From positions 42,776 through 106,775 of the forward strand of contig ONBN01000001.1 in assembly GCA_900316115.1 (NCBI GenBank): 64,000 bases of DNA, read 5' to 3'. Positions 43,205-52,191 of this stretch are shown in pieces. Below the pieces are notes generated by a model that was not told the DNA's origin, ran no database searches, and saw only the letters and a list, made by a program, of their open reading frames with translations. Position 1 is the first letter of the stretch. Each line of letters starts with the position of its first letter. The position numbers were made by a program, and so were the translations under genes. The DNA comes from an uncultured Eubacteriales bacterium. Its GTDB lineage: Bacteria > Bacillota > Clostridia > Lachnospirales > Lachnospiraceae.

Positions 43205-45274
43205 ATGGGAAAAATCATGAAGGAAAAATTAAAACTCAGAGGGCCGTTAAAACACTATATGCGAACCCCTATGTACCTGGCAATCCTTCTTTTTGGATTG
43301 AATATACTGGTATATACGGTTAATATTCGGGCAGGGCTTGTAGTATCCCTGGGACTGGCTGTGTATTTACTGATCGTTCTGCTGATCTATTTTCATCACA
43401 AGCCAATGATCCTGAATGACCTGGTGGCATTTACCACACAATACAATGCCCTTGAGAAACGTATGCTGGAGGATCTGGCACTGCCCTTTGCCATTATAGA
43501 TACCAACGGCAGGATGATCTGGTCTAACCGGATGTTTGCAAACCTGATGGGGAAAGATCAGCTGTACAATAAGAATATAGCCACACTTCTTCCGGATATT
43601 ACCCAGGACAGGCTTCCTGTACCAGGCAAGAATGAAATGACAGAGCTGAGTACCAGCTTTGGGGAAGAGATTTATCGGGTATCCATGCAGTGCATGACCA
43701 TGAAGGATGTGGTTGACCATACAGACATTCTGGAAAATGTCCAGAAGGATCTGAGCCTGATCGCTTTGTATCTTTACGATGAGACAGAACTGCAGGAATA
43801 TATCCAGAAGAATGAAGATGACAAGCTGGTTGTAGCACTGGTATATCTGGACAATTACGAAGAAGCACTGGAAAGTGTGGAGGATGTACGCCGCTCCCTT
43901 CTGATCGCATTGATCGACAGGAAGATTACCAAATATTTTTCCAATTTTGACGGGGTGGTACGTAAGCTTGAAAAGGACAAGTATTTCCTGATCATGCGCC
44001 AGAGTTCTCTGGAAGCATTAAAGGAACAGCGTTTTCATATCCTGGATGAGGTGAAAACTGTCAATATCGGTAATGAGATGGCAGTTACCTTAAGTATTGG
44101 TATTGGTCTGAACGGATCCACCTATCTGCAGAATTACGAATATTCCCGGATTGCCATTGAAATGGCTCTTGGCCGTGGCGGTGATCAGGTGGTGATCAAG
44201 AATGGCAATGCCATCACATATTTTGGTGGTAAAGCCCAGCAGATGGAAAAGACAACCAGGGTGAAGGCAAGGGTAAAAGCCCAGGCTCTGAAGGAATTTA
44301 TGAGTACCAAGGATCGTGTTGTGGTTATGGGACATAAGATCACGGATGTGGACGCATTAGGTGCTGCCATCGGTATTTGCCGTGCAGGTAAGACTCTTGG
44401 AAAGCCTGTGCATATTGTAGTGAATGATCCTACCACCTCCATACGTCCGTTGATGGCAGGCTATATGGGCAATCCGGATTATGAGCCATCCATGTTTGTG
44501 GATGCGGATCAGGCCAAAGAGCTTGTGGATAATAATACAGTTGTGATTGTTGTAGATACCAATAAGCCAAGCTACACAGAGTGCCAGGATCTTCTGTATC
44601 TTACAAAGACCATTGTAGTGCTGGATCATCACAGGCGTGGCAGTGAAGTGATACAGAATGCAATATTGTCCTATGTGGAGCCATATGCATCCTCCACCTG
44701 TGAGATGGTAGCTGAGATCCTGCAGTATTTTTCAGACGATCTTCGTCTGCGGAGCATTGAGGCAGACTGTCTGTATGCGGGTATTGTGATCGACACTAAT
44801 AATTTTACCACCAGATCCGGAGTACGTACCTTTGAAGCTGCTGCATTCTTAAGGAGAAATGGTGCAGATATTACCAGAGTACGTAAGATGCTGCGTGATG
44901 ATATTGATTCTTACAAGGCAAGAGCAGAGGTTGTACGTACTGCCAGCATTTACAGGAAGTGCTTTGCTATTGCCAAGTGCCCAAGCGAAGGTCTGGAAAG
45001 TCCTACCGTTGTAGGTGCACAGGCAGCCAATGAGCTTCTGAATATTGCAGGAGTAAAGGCATCTTTTGTGCTTACCCCATACAATAAAGAGGTTTATGTA
45101 AGTGCCCGTGCCATTGATGAAGTAAATGTACAGATCATGATGGAACGTATGGGTGGAGGCGGTCATCTGAATATTGCCGGAGCACAGCTGAAGTCCAGCC
45201 TGGATGAGGCAGAGCAGATGCTGAAAGACATTATAGATCAATTATACGAAGAAGGAGAATTTAAAGAATCATGA
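43205..45274 (+). CDS. gdpP: Cyclic-di-AMP phosphodiesterase (GdpP)
   Basis: A 689-aa membrane phosphodiesterase that hydrolyses c-di-AMP. Two N-terminal transmembrane helices (about 18-60) are followed by a degenerate PAS domain and a degenerate GGDEF domain. The DHH domain has [23 protein letters not shown] and VLDHHRRG with the metal-binding Asp and His residues. The DHHA1 domain has [14 protein letters not shown]. The order matches GdpP (YybT) exactly. Ribosome site is weak for ATG 43205; ATG 43217 after GGGAAAAA is an alternative. The stop overlaps rplI (ATGA). Confidence 0.96.
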   Translation: MGKIMKEKLKLRGPLKHYMRTPMYLAILLFGLNILVYTVNIRAGLVVSLGLAVYLLIVLLIYFHHKPMILNDLVAFTTQYNALEKRMLEDLALPFAIIDTNGRMIWSNRMFANLMGKDQLYNKNIATLLPDITQDRLPVPGKNEMTELSTSFGEEIYRVSMQCMTMKDVVDHTDILENVQKDLSLIALYLYDETELQEYIQKNEDDKLVVALVYLDNYEEALESVEDVRRSLLIALIDRKITKYFSNFDGVVRKLEKDKYFLIMRQSSLEALKEQRFHILDEVKTVNIGNEMAVTLSIGIGLNGSTYLQNYEYSRIAIEMALGRGGDQVVIKNGNAITYFGGKAQQMEKTTRVKARVKAQALKEFMSTKDRVVVMGHKITDVDALGAAIGICRAGKTLGKPVHIVVNDPTTSIRPLMAGYMGNPDYEPSMFVDADQAKELVDNNTVVIVVDTNKPSYTECQDLLYLTKTIVVLDHHRRGSEVIQNAILSYVEPYASSTCEMVAEILQYFSDDLRLRSIEADCLYAGIVIDTNNFTTRSGVRTFEAAAFLRRNGADITRVRKMLRDDIDSYKARAEVVRTASIYRKCFAIAKCPSEGLESPTVVGAQAANELLNIAGVKASFVLTPYNKEVYVSARAIDEVNVQIMMERMGGGGHLNIAGAQLKSSLDEAEQMLKDIIDQLYEEGEFKES

Positions 45275-45720
45275 AAGTAATTTTACTGGAAGATGTAAAG
45301 TCCCTTGGTAAAAAGGGCGAAATCGTAAATGTAAGTGACGGATATGCAAGAAATATGATCCTGCCGAAGAAGCTTGGTGTAGAGGCTACTCCTAAGAACC
45401 TGAATGACCTGAAACTTCAGAAAGCGAATGCAGAGAAGGTTGCACAGGAGAATTACGAGGCAGCACAGGCTTTTGCAAAAGATCTTGAGACAAAGGAAAT
45501 CATTCTTACCTTAAAGGTAGGAGAGGGCGGAAGAACTTTTGGTTCTATTTCAGGCAAAGAGATTTCTGAAGCAGCTAAGAAACAGCTTAATCTTGAAATT
45601 GACAAAAAGAAACTGCAGCTTCCATCCCCGATCCGTAACCTGGGTGTTACCAATGTTCCGGTCCGTCTTCATCCAAAGGTAACCGGAAACCTGAAAGTAT
45701 GGGTAAAAGAGGAGCAGTAA
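45271..45720 (+). CDS. rplI: 50S ribosomal protein L9
   Basis: A 149-aa L9 with the N-terminal rRNA-binding domain ([36 protein letters not shown]), a long central helix and the C-terminal domain ([35 protein letters not shown]). It overlaps gdpP by 4 bases and lies 7 bases before dnaB, the conserved order in Firmicutes. Confidence 0.98.
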   Translation: MKVILLEDVKSLGKKGEIVNVSDGYARNMILPKKLGVEATPKNLNDLKLQKANAEKVAQENYEAAQAFAKDLETKEIILTLKVGEGGRTFGSISGKEISEAAKKQLNLEIDKKKLQLPSPIRNLGVTNVPVRLHPKVTGNLKVWVKEEQ

Positions 45721-45727
45721 GTATTTC

Positions 45728-47056
45728 ATGGAAGAAGCATTGATCAAAAGGATACTGCCTCACAGTATTGAGGCAGAGCAGTCAGTGATCGGCGCCATGA
45801 TCCTTGACAGGGATGCGATCCTGGTTGCCTCTGAGATCCTGACAAGCGATGATTTTTATCAGAAGCAGTACGGGATTATTTTTGATGCAATGGTAGAGCT
45901 TTGTAATGAAGGAAAGCCGGTAGACCTGATCACTTTGCAGAACCGTCTGAAGGAAAAAGAACTTCCTCCGGATATCAGCAGCATGGAATATGTGCGTGAT
46001 CTTCTTACTGCAGTTCCTACCTCTGCAAATATTAAATACTATGCAAGTATTGTAAGTGAGAAAGCTGTTCTCAGGCGTCTGATCAAAGCCAATGAAGAGG
46101 TGGAGAATGCCTGTTATCTGGAAAAGGACAGTACACAGACTATCCTGGAAGAAGCAGAGAAAAAGCTTTTTAATATCCTGCAGCGGCGTACCAGTGAGGA
46201 ATTTGTGCCTATCCAGCAGGTAGTGCTTAATTCCATCAACAACATTGAGAAGGCATCCAAGCTGAAAGGAACAGTTACAGGTATTCCTACAGGATTTGTG
46301 GATCTTGATTACAAGACTTCAGGTATGCATGGGTCAGATCTGGTGCTGATCGCAGCCAGGCCTTCCATGGGAAAGACCGCTTTTGTACTGAATATTGCCC
46401 AGTATATGGCATTTCGTAAGGATGTGACAGTAGCCATTTTCAGTCTTGAGATGTCAAAGGAGCAGCTGGTGAACCGTCTGCTTGCTATGGAGTCTCATGT
46501 GGATTCCCAGAATCTGCGTACAGGTAATCTGAAGGACGAGGACTGGACAAAGCTTGTGGAAGGGGCAGACATTATCGGACGCTCCAACCTGATCATTGAT
46601 GATACACCAGGTATTTCCATTGCAGAGCTTCGTTCCAAATGCAGGAAGTACAAATTAGAGCACAATCTTGGGATTGTAATGATCGATTATCTTCAGTTGA
46701 TGAGCGGATCCGGCAAAACGGATTCCAGGCAGCAGGAGATTTCAGATATTTCCAGATCTTTAAAGGCTCTTGCAAGGGAGCTGTCTGTGCCTGTGATCGC
46801 ATTGTCACAGCTGAGCCGTGCAGTGGAGCAAAGGCCGGATCACAGACCAATGCTTTCTGACCTGCGTGAGTCAGGAGCCATTGAGCAGGATGCGGATGTG
46901 GTAATGTTTATTTACAGGGATGATTATTATCACAAAGATACAGAGAAGAAGGATATTGCAGAGATCATTATTGCCAAACAGAGAAACGGCCCTATCGGTA
47001 CAGTTGAACTGGTATGGCTGCCAAGGTATACACAGTTTGTAAATATGAAAAAGTAA
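45728..47056 (+). CDS. dnaB: Replicative DNA helicase
   Basis: A 442-aa DnaB-family helicase. The N-terminal domain (LPHSIEAEQSVIGAMILDRDAI) binds primase and ring partners. The RecA-like C-terminal domain has Walker A ARPSMGKTAF, Walker B IVMIDYLQLMSG, and the arginine-finger/linker region LRESGAIEQDADVVMFIYRDDYY. It unwinds DNA at the fork. It is the third gene of the gdpP-rplI-dnaB unit. Confidence 0.98.
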   Translation: MEEALIKRILPHSIEAEQSVIGAMILDRDAILVASEILTSDDFYQKQYGIIFDAMVELCNEGKPVDLITLQNRLKEKELPPDISSMEYVRDLLTAVPTSANIKYYASIVSEKAVLRRLIKANEEVENACYLEKDSTQTILEEAEKKLFNILQRRTSEEFVPIQQVVLNSINNIEKASKLKGTVTGIPTGFVDLDYKTSGMHGSDLVLIAARPSMGKTAFVLNIAQYMAFRKDVTVAIFSLEMSKEQLVNRLLAMESHVDSQNLRTGNLKDEDWTKLVEGADIIGRSNLIIDDTPGISIAELRSKCRKYKLEHNLGIVMIDYLQLMSGSGKTDSRQQEISDISRSLKALARELSVPVIALSQLSRAVEQRPDHRPMLSDLRESGAIEQDADVVMFIYRDDYYHKDTEKKDIAEIIIAKQRNGPIGTVELVWLPRYTQFVNMKK

Positions 47057-47081
47057 GGCGGATTTTGTCAATCGCTTTTTC

Positions 47082-47109
47082 TTGCAATCCATAACCCCTT
47101 TGTTATAAT
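47082..47109 (+). promoter_or_regulatory. Sigma-A promoter of MerR-like gene
   Basis: TTGCAA (47082-47087), a 16-base spacer and TATAAT (47104-47109) with an extended TG, 69 bases before the start. Confidence 0.75.
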
Positions 47110-47177
47110 AAAAACAGGAGGCTGGTGTGCGATTGAAATGATATTGAGCACCAGGCAGCCCAAGAAGGAGGGGTAGC

Positions 47178-47816
47178 GTGGATAAGCGGTATACAGTAGC
47201 GCAGACCGTCCAGATCACAGGCGTGAAGTCATATGTTCTTCGGTACTGGGAAGAGGAACTGGATCTGAGGATCGGCAGAAATGAGCTTGGACACAGATAC
47301 TACACCGGATATGATATTCAGCTCTTTATGAATATTCAGGAACTTAAGAAAAGAGGACTGCAGCTTAAAGCTATCAAGGAGCTGGTTCCCCAGATTGCCA
47401 GGAAGGCTCCAGGGATGAGCCAGAGCAAGGTCAGACTTCTGGAAGATGCTTCTAAAGATACTGTTAAAGATACTTCTGTTCAGGCAGATACAGTTTCGGA
47501 GGCAGGACAGGGAAAAGGACAGGCATGTGAAGAGCAGCCACCAGCAGATCCGTTGGGTGACAGTACAAAAGAACCGACTGCAGATCCTGTATATGATCGC
47601 ATGAAAGAAAGGGGGTCAGGAGAGGATTCAGGGAAGATCCTGGAATTTCAGCAGATCCTTGAAAGACTGATCCGGCAGGAACTTCACACTCAGAATGATG
47701 GGGAGGCAAGGTGCCGATCCATTGATGCGGCCATACGCAGACAGCAGCTTGCACGAAAAGAGGCTGCCGCAGCTGCAGAAAAGAAAAATAAAAAGAGACA
47801 TAAAGTACATATGTAA
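47178..47816 (+). CDS. MerR family regulator
   Basis: A 212-aa protein that starts at GTG after AAGGAGGGG. The N-terminal 70 residues are a MerR winged helix (YTVAQTVQITGVKSYVLRYWEEELDLRIGRNELGHRYYTGYDIQLFMNIQELKKRGLQL). A polar, probably disordered middle follows, then a basic helical C-terminus ending in KKNKKRHKVHM. No metal- or drug-binding Cys pattern is seen; the layout is closer to RacA/chromosome-binding MerR proteins. Its 3' end is repeated three more times just downstream. Confidence 0.88.
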   Translation: MDKRYTVAQTVQITGVKSYVLRYWEEELDLRIGRNELGHRYYTGYDIQLFMNIQELKKRGLQLKAIKELVPQIARKAPGMSQSKVRLLEDASKDTVKDTSVQADTVSEAGQGKGQACEEQPPADPLGDSTKEPTADPVYDRMKERGSGEDSGKILEFQQILERLIRQELHTQNDGEARCRSIDAAIRRQQLARKEAAAAAEKKNKKRHKVHM

Positions 47817-47915
47817 GAAGGACAAGAAGAGACGCAAAATACATATGTAAAGAAGAGTAAGAAGAAGCACAAAATATATACGTAAAGAAGAATAAAAAAC
47901 ATAAAGTATATATGG
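47778..47915 (+). repeat. Tandem copies of the 3' end of the MerR gene
   Basis: Four degenerate units of about 30-39 bases: 47778-47816 (the gene's own end), 47817-47850, 47851-47885 and 47886-47915. In its own frame each unit encodes a basic peptide: KKNKKRHKVHM, KDKKRRKIHM, KKSKKKHKIYT and KKNKKHKVYM. The first three end at once in TAA; the fourth runs two codons further (VL) to TAG. The units are in different frames from the gene, so normal translation stops after the first. Confidence 0.85.
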
Positions 47916-47921
47916 TGTTAT

Positions 47922-47954
47922 AGAAAAAGGGCTACCGCATAAAGCGGCAGCCCT
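47922..47954 (-). terminator. Terminator of ferredoxin gene
   Basis: On the minus strand AGGGCT-G-CCGC pairs with GCGG-T-AGCCCT, followed by TTTTTC. It lies 18 bases after the ferredoxin stop. Confidence 0.85.
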
Positions 47955-47971
47955 CTGATCGTTACCGGAAA

Positions 47972-48196
<225 letters not shown>

Positions 48197-48198
48197 CT

Positions 48199-48228
48199 AA
48201 TATATCTATCGTTGGATTACAAGTACAA
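48199..48228 (-). promoter_or_regulatory. Promoter of ferredoxin gene
   Basis: On the minus strand TTGTAC (48228-48223), an 18-base spacer and TATATT (48204-48199), about 57 bases before the start. A small GGGTT/AACCC hairpin lies just downstream of it. Confidence 0.5.
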
Positions 48229-48259
48229 AATTATAAACAAAATTTTAGAACTGTAAATG

Positions 48260-48288
48260 TTGATTCCTGCAAAAAATCGTATTATAAT
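48260..48288 (+). promoter_or_regulatory. Sigma-A promoter of DUF1858 gene
   Basis: TTGATT (48260-48265), a 17-base spacer and a perfect TATAAT (48283-48288). Confidence 0.75.
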
Positions 48289-48311
48289 AGGCAAGGGTGG
48301 AGACTCTTTAT

Positions 48312-48334
48312 AGGGACTGCAGGTACAGTCCTTT
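48312..48334 (+). terminator. Leader hairpin with T tract before DUF1858 gene
   Basis: GGACTG-CAGGTA-CAGTCC followed by TTTT lies about 25 bases into the predicted transcript and 50 bases before the gene. It could act as a leader attenuator. Confidence 0.5.
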
Positions 48335-48383
48335 TACAGATAACGATTCTCTCCATATTTGCGAATAAAGGAGGAAACAGATC

Positions 48384-48584
48384 ATGGCACAGGTGACAAA
48401 ACAGATGCTGATCGGCGAACTGCTTCAGTTAGACCCTAACATTGCAGGGATCCTTATGAGAGCTGGTATGCACTGCATCGGCTGCCCGTCTTCCCAGATG
48501 GAGTCTCTTGAAGAGGCTGCTATGGTTCACGGGATGGATGCAGATGTCCTGGTAGAGCAGATCAATGATTTTCTTGCTCAGTAA
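48384..48584 (+). CDS. DUF1858 domain protein (hybrid-cluster-associated disulfide type)
   Basis: A 66-aa protein of the DUF1858 family ([45 protein letters not shown]). The CxxC in HCIGCP is the proposed redox disulfide seen in small proteins linked with hybrid-cluster (prismane) proteins. AAAGGAGG lies upstream. It is a single gene with its own promoter and terminator, near the ferredoxin. Its exact role is unknown, but redox chemistry is likely. Confidence 0.9.
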   Translation: MAQVTKQMLIGELLQLDPNIAGILMRAGMHCIGCPSSQMESLEEAAMVHGMDADVLVEQINDFLAQ

Positions 48585-48657
48585 TTTGCACACCATATAG
48601 ACGAAAGTGCATCTGTTGACAAAGAATGCTTTGTTGACAGAGTGAACAGGTAAAGAA

Positions 48658-48709
48658 ATGCCGCATCAATTACAGCCTTATAAGACTGTAGCCGATGCGG
48701 CATCTTTTT
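48658..48709 (+). terminator. Terminator after DUF1858 gene
   Basis: ATGCCGCATC (48658-48667) / GATGCGGCAT (48694-48703) with an inner TACAG/CTGTA stem, then CTTTTTA. Confidence 0.9.
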
Positions 48710-48785
48710 ATGCATATATAACGATCTGTGATCTCCATAGTCATATGTTTGATACCGGGGATCAAAAGCCCTGGTTTGATATTGC

Positions 48786-49529
48786 TTAAAGCTGCTCCAG
48801 GCTCTGAACCGCATGAAGGGTGATCAGTTCCCCGTGCTCTTTCAGATGAGCCTCACCTGACATGGTAAATGCCTGACCCTGTCCGTATTCAGAAAGAATA
48901 TTGCATACCTTATTGAACTCTTCAGGAGTGCAGTCAGACTGATGGATCACCAGACGATAAAAGCTCTGGGACGCATCTTTGTACAAGGTATTCTCACCTG
49001 TAAAATACCCTCCCAGTCCGTGTGCTGCTTCGATCACTTCATCCAGTGTATGGAATGAGAAAAGACGGATCAGATCAATATCTGCGTCACTCTCAGGCTG
49101 TGCCTTCTCCTGGACTGGTGCTTCTTTTTTCTCTGAGGGCTTGTTCTCGGACTTAACCTTGGCTTCACACAGCTTCTGGATCAGATCAATAATATTATCT
49201 GCTCCATCAAACTGGATAGCATCCTTACGGTCACTGCCCTTGTATGGGGAAAACTTGGAAAAACGGGTATCCAGCTCCTCAGGATCCTCTACCTTGGTAA
49301 TGATCAGGATAATGCTCTCTGCGCTTACCGGTATAGCTTCGATCATCAGTGGAATATTATCAGCTTCAAATCCGAACTGCATCTGAGCCTGCTGCATCAT
49401 ATCACGAAACAGCTGTTTGGCCTTGTCAGTGCCGTAGGCCAGCTCGCTGATCTGAATATGGTGTGTCTCCAGATCTTCCTTTGTCAGGGTGCAGCGAATC
49501 TGATTGTCATTAATCTTTTCTATCTTCAT
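48786..49529 (-). CDS. mecA: ClpCP adaptor protein MecA
   Basis: A 247-aa MecA-family adaptor that delivers substrates to the ClpCP protease. The N-terminal substrate-binding domain (MKIEKINDNQIRCTLTKEDLETHHIQISELAYGTDKAKQLFRDMM, then PLMIEAIPVSAESIILIITKVEDPEELDTRFSKFSP) is joined by a charged linker to a C-terminal ClpC-binding domain (IRLFSFHTLDEVIEAAHGL, SFYRLVIHQS, EYGQGQAFTMSGEAHLKEHGELI). It is full length. It stands alone on the minus strand. Confidence 0.93.
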   Translation of the reverse strand: MKIEKINDNQIRCTLTKEDLETHHIQISELAYGTDKAKQLFRDMMQQAQMQFGFEADNIPLMIEAIPVSAESIILIITKVEDPEELDTRFSKFSPYKGSDRKDAIQFDGADNIIDLIQKLCEAKVKSENKPSEKKEAPVQEKAQPESDADIDLIRLFSFHTLDEVIEAAHGLGGYFTGENTLYKDASQSFYRLVIHQSDCTPEEFNKVCNILSEYGQGQAFTMSGEAHLKEHGELITLHAVQSLEQL

Positions 49530-49690
49530 ATCATCACATCCTATTCTTAAGTGGGAATGATTCCTGCCTAAAGTTCATTATATTTTATATTATATAACAC
49601 AAAAGTGCAAGAGGGAAGCGGCTTCTATTTCTTTGTTTATAAAATATTTAGAAACAAAATGGAAAAAAATTCCTAACTTATAAAAAAGAC

Positions 49691-49718
49691 TTGCATCTGA
49701 AAAAAGAAACTGTATAAT
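49691..49718 (+). promoter_or_regulatory. Sigma-A promoter of long-leader gene
   Basis: TTGCAT (49691-49696), a 16-base spacer and TATAAT (49713-49718) with an upstream TG. Transcription would start near 49725. Confidence 0.72.
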
Positions 49719-49724
49719 AGAACT

Positions 49725-49949
49725 CAGGAAAGACAACCGGATGATCTATACAGGTTCAGTTACTATGAAACAAGGTATCAGCTTAAAGTATTAACATTAT
49801 TTCACTACTATGGACTTTGCCGATTTTGTCATGCAGCGTTCTTGCTGTGGCAGGTACATATTTTCCCCATAAGATGAAATGATCTGCCGGAAGTGTCTTT
49901 TCAGAACCAGTTGGTGTTTTCTGAAATAATCAGGAAAGGAGGTTAAGGC
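49725..49949 (+). other. Long untranslated leader, about 225 nt, with hairpins
   Basis: No gene is seen between the promoter and the ribosome site at 49935. It contains several possible stems: GGTTCAG/TGAAAC, CAGC-GTTCTT-GCTG within TGCC...GGCA, and TTTCAGAA/TTCTGAAA just before the ribosome site. It could be a regulatory leader or a separate small RNA. No known riboswitch core was recognised. The bases 49530-49690 are AT-rich with nothing visible. Confidence 0.45.
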
Positions 49950-50201
49950 ACGGAGAAGGATATATCACGTAAAAGAAAGAAAAAAGCCCGTAAAATTCTG
50001 GAAAATGAACTTCTGGAATACCAGGATCTGGGGATTTCCCTGTATCTGGAAGGAGAACCAAGTACGCCAAAATCCATTGCAAAAGCCTGTCAGATTGCAG
50101 AAGGCGGAGGTTATATGCGGGATTATACAGAAGATGAACAGGGCCGGATCGCCAGGGTAGACTTTGATTTTGTGCTGGAAGAGCCAGGCTTTAAAAGGTA
50201 A
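49950..50201 (+). CDS. Small basic/acidic protein with apparent ACG start
   Basis: An 83-codon open frame with no ATG, GTG or TTG at its 5' end. A perfect AAAGGAGG (49935-49942) is followed, 7 bases later, by ACG GAG AAG GAT; an in-frame TAA lies at 49944, so translation cannot begin earlier. The product is (M)EKDISRKRKKKARKILENEL, then YQDLGISLYLEGEPSTPKSIA and a DFDFVLEEPGFKR end. The basic start and acidic end look like a real protein, and codon use matches the neighbours. I do not recognise the family. ACG may be a rare start codon, a mutated ATG or a sequencing error. Confidence 0.65.
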   Translation, partial: TEKDISRKRKKKARKILENELLEYQDLGISLYLEGEPSTPKSIAKACQIAEGGGYMRDYTEDEQGRIARVDFDFVLEEPGFKR

Positions 50202-50212
50202 ATAGAGTTAAG

Positions 50213-50270
50213 AGAAATCCCTTTGGCAGCAGGCTCCCCCTACTCAAAGCTTTTGTCCAAAGGGATTTCT
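50213..50270 (+). terminator. 14-bp perfect hairpin after the ACG-start gene
   Basis: AGAAATCCCTTTGG (50213-50226) pairs perfectly with CCAAAGGGATTTCT (50257-50270) around a 30-base loop. No T run follows, so it may protect the 3' end or be only part of a terminator. Bases 50271-50380 are AT-rich with no gene. Confidence 0.6.
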
Positions 50271-50388
50271 GTATGGAATTAAATAATCTATAAAATGAAA
50301 CAATCTGGGAAATGAAGAAGTTGTAAAAATAAACTAATTATTAAATGCTATTAATAAACAAATTTATTGATGCAATTTAAAAAGGATA

Positions 50389-50397
50389 TGATATAAT
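50389..50397 (+). promoter_or_regulatory. Extended -10 promoter of GH18-like gene
   Basis: TGATATAAT (TGn plus TATAAT at 50392-50397) lies 53 bases before the start. A TTGATG at 50367 is 19 bases upstream. A short AAACC/GGTTT hairpin lies in the leader. Confidence 0.6.
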
Positions 50398-50449
50398 GAG
50401 CGTTAGCAAACCCAAGCCTGGGGAAAGGTTTTACTGAAAGGATAAAAGT

Positions 50450-52108
50450 ATGGATAGAAAGAAAAAACCAGTGATACTGGTGTGTATACTGATCCTGGTT
50501 GTGGCCATCGTAGGAGTGGCGGCCCATGTGATCATGAAGTATGTTCCCACCAGACAGAGAATGGATCTGAATGAATACTATGGACAGGTTGCTGACGGAC
50601 AGTGTGCCATTGTTGTGGGGACAGAGCGTCTGGAGCAGAGAGGACTTGTTTCTGATAATAAGACATATATTCCTATAGATGTTGTGGATTCATATATTAA
50701 CCAGCGTTATTATTGGGATTCTGAGGGGCGGCAGGTACTGTATGCTACACCCACCCAGCTGACCAGTCAGCCGGCGCAGTCTGAGCCAGGCAGTGAGGTA
50801 TGGCTGAAGGATGATACCGTTTATTTAAGTATTGATTATATCAAGCAATATACAGATATTGATGCTTATGCATATACAGATCCTGCCAGGATCACTATTC
50901 AGAAGCAGTTTTCCGGGATCCAGACTGTACAGGTGCAGAAGGATACATATGTGCGGTATCAGGGAGGGATCAAGTCACCGGTCCTTACAAAGGTAAGTAA
51001 AGGGGATTCCCTGATCTTTATGCAGGAACTGGAGAACTGGACACAGGTTGCTACCTGGGACGGTTATATCGGCTACATTGAAAAGAGCAAGATCAGTGCA
51101 CCTGAGGATACTACACTGGAGAGGGATTTCCAGGCAGAGCAGTATACATACATTACCATGGATCAGAAGGTGAATATGGTATGGCATCAGGTGATGAGCC
51201 AGGAGGCCAACAGTACTTTTGCAGAAGCTACCCAGAATATGACCGGTGTAAATGTGATCTCACCGACCTGGTTTGCAGTACAGGATAATGCAGGGAATAT
51301 TTCCAACATTGCTACCGCAGATTACGTTGCACAGGCTCATGAGAAGGGACTGAAGATCTGGGGACTTGTGGATAATTTCAGCGAAAATGTGAACACCTCA
51401 GAGCTTCTGGCCAAGACAAGTGCAAGGCAGAATCTGGTATCCCAGTTGGTAAATGCAGCTGTAGGTGCAGGGATCGACGGGATCAATGTAGACTTTGAAT
51501 ATCTGAAAGAAGATGTAGGGATTCACTTCCTCGAATTTTTAAGAGAGCTTTCCATTGAGTGCCATAAGAACAATCTGGTGCTTTCAGTGGATAATCCGCC
51601 GCCAGCAGAATACACCAGCCATTATGATCGTGCTGAACAGGGCAGAGTTGTGGATTATGTAGTGATCATGGGTTATGATGAGCATTATGTAGGTTCAGAG
51701 GAAGCTGGTTCTGTTGCATCTCTTCCATGGGTAGAGCAGGGGATCCAGGATACACTTGCAGAGGTTCCGGCAGAGCGTGTGATCAATGCCATGCCTTTCT
51801 ATACAAGACTGTGGAAGATCGAGGCTGGTACATTGTCCAGTGAGGCTATTGGCATGGATGCTGCCGCAGATGTGCTTACCGCCAACAATGCAGAGACATA
51901 CTGGGATAATACCACCAGCCAGCAGTATGGAGAATACGAGAAGGACAACTGCACCTATAAGATCTGGGTGGAGAATGCAGATTCCATTGCCGCCAAGGTA
52001 CAGCTTGCTGTGAAGTACAATCTGGCAGGTGTTTCTGCCTGGAAGCTGGGCTTTGAGAACAGCGGCATCTGGCAGGTGATCTCTGATAATCTGGCTGCTG
52101 CCCAGTAA
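50450..52108 (+). CDS. SH3-containing GH18-like glycosidase
   Basis: A 552-aa extracytoplasmic protein. An N-terminal helix (about 8-29) anchors or exports it. Residues about 40-155 resemble a copper-amine-oxidase-N-type domain, about 160-215 are a bacterial SH3 domain (TYVRYQGGIKSPVLTKVSKGD, WDGYIGYI), and about 230-550 are a GH18 TIM barrel. The catalytic motif is GIDGINVDFEYL (DxxxDxE, Glu350). Related proteins (SleL/YdhD type) cut N-acetylglucosamine links in peptidoglycan or spore cortex. An amidase gene follows, so a joint role in wall or spore remodelling is likely. Confidence 0.9.
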   Translation: MDRKKKPVILVCILILVVAIVGVAAHVIMKYVPTRQRMDLNEYYGQVADGQCAIVVGTERLEQRGLVSDNKTYIPIDVVDSYINQRYYWDSEGRQVLYATPTQLTSQPAQSEPGSEVWLKDDTVYLSIDYIKQYTDIDAYAYTDPARITIQKQFSGIQTVQVQKDTYVRYQGGIKSPVLTKVSKGDSLIFMQELENWTQVATWDGYIGYIEKSKISAPEDTTLERDFQAEQYTYITMDQKVNMVWHQVMSQEANSTFAEATQNMTGVNVISPTWFAVQDNAGNISNIATADYVAQAHEKGLKIWGLVDNFSENVNTSELLAKTSARQNLVSQLVNAAVGAGIDGINVDFEYLKEDVGIHFLEFLRELSIECHKNNLVLSVDNPPPAEYTSHYDRAEQGRVVDYVVIMGYDEHYVGSEEAGSVASLPWVEQGIQDTLAEVPAERVINAMPFYTRLWKIEAGTLSSEAIGMDAAADVLTANNAETYWDNTTSQQYGEYEKDNCTYKIWVENADSIAAKVQLAVKYNLAGVSAWKLGFENSGIWQVISDNLAAAQ

Positions 52109-52191
52109 GAACTTCAGGACTTTAACAGGAAGATAATAAATACATTCCCTCAGGCATATAAATAATAGGAATATGCCTAAGGGGTGCGCTT

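Noticed and set aside
48610-48645. Two TTGACA boxes in direct repeat after the DUF1858 gene
   Set aside because: No -10 box at a fitting distance and no gene downstream on that strand.
48578-48814. Minus-strand open frame of 78 codons
   Set aside because: It spans the DUF1858 terminator, overlaps two real genes and has no ribosome site.
50398-50449. Possible riboswitch in the leader of the GH18-like gene
   Set aside because: Only one short hairpin is present and no known aptamer core (c-di-GMP, preQ1 or others) could be matched.
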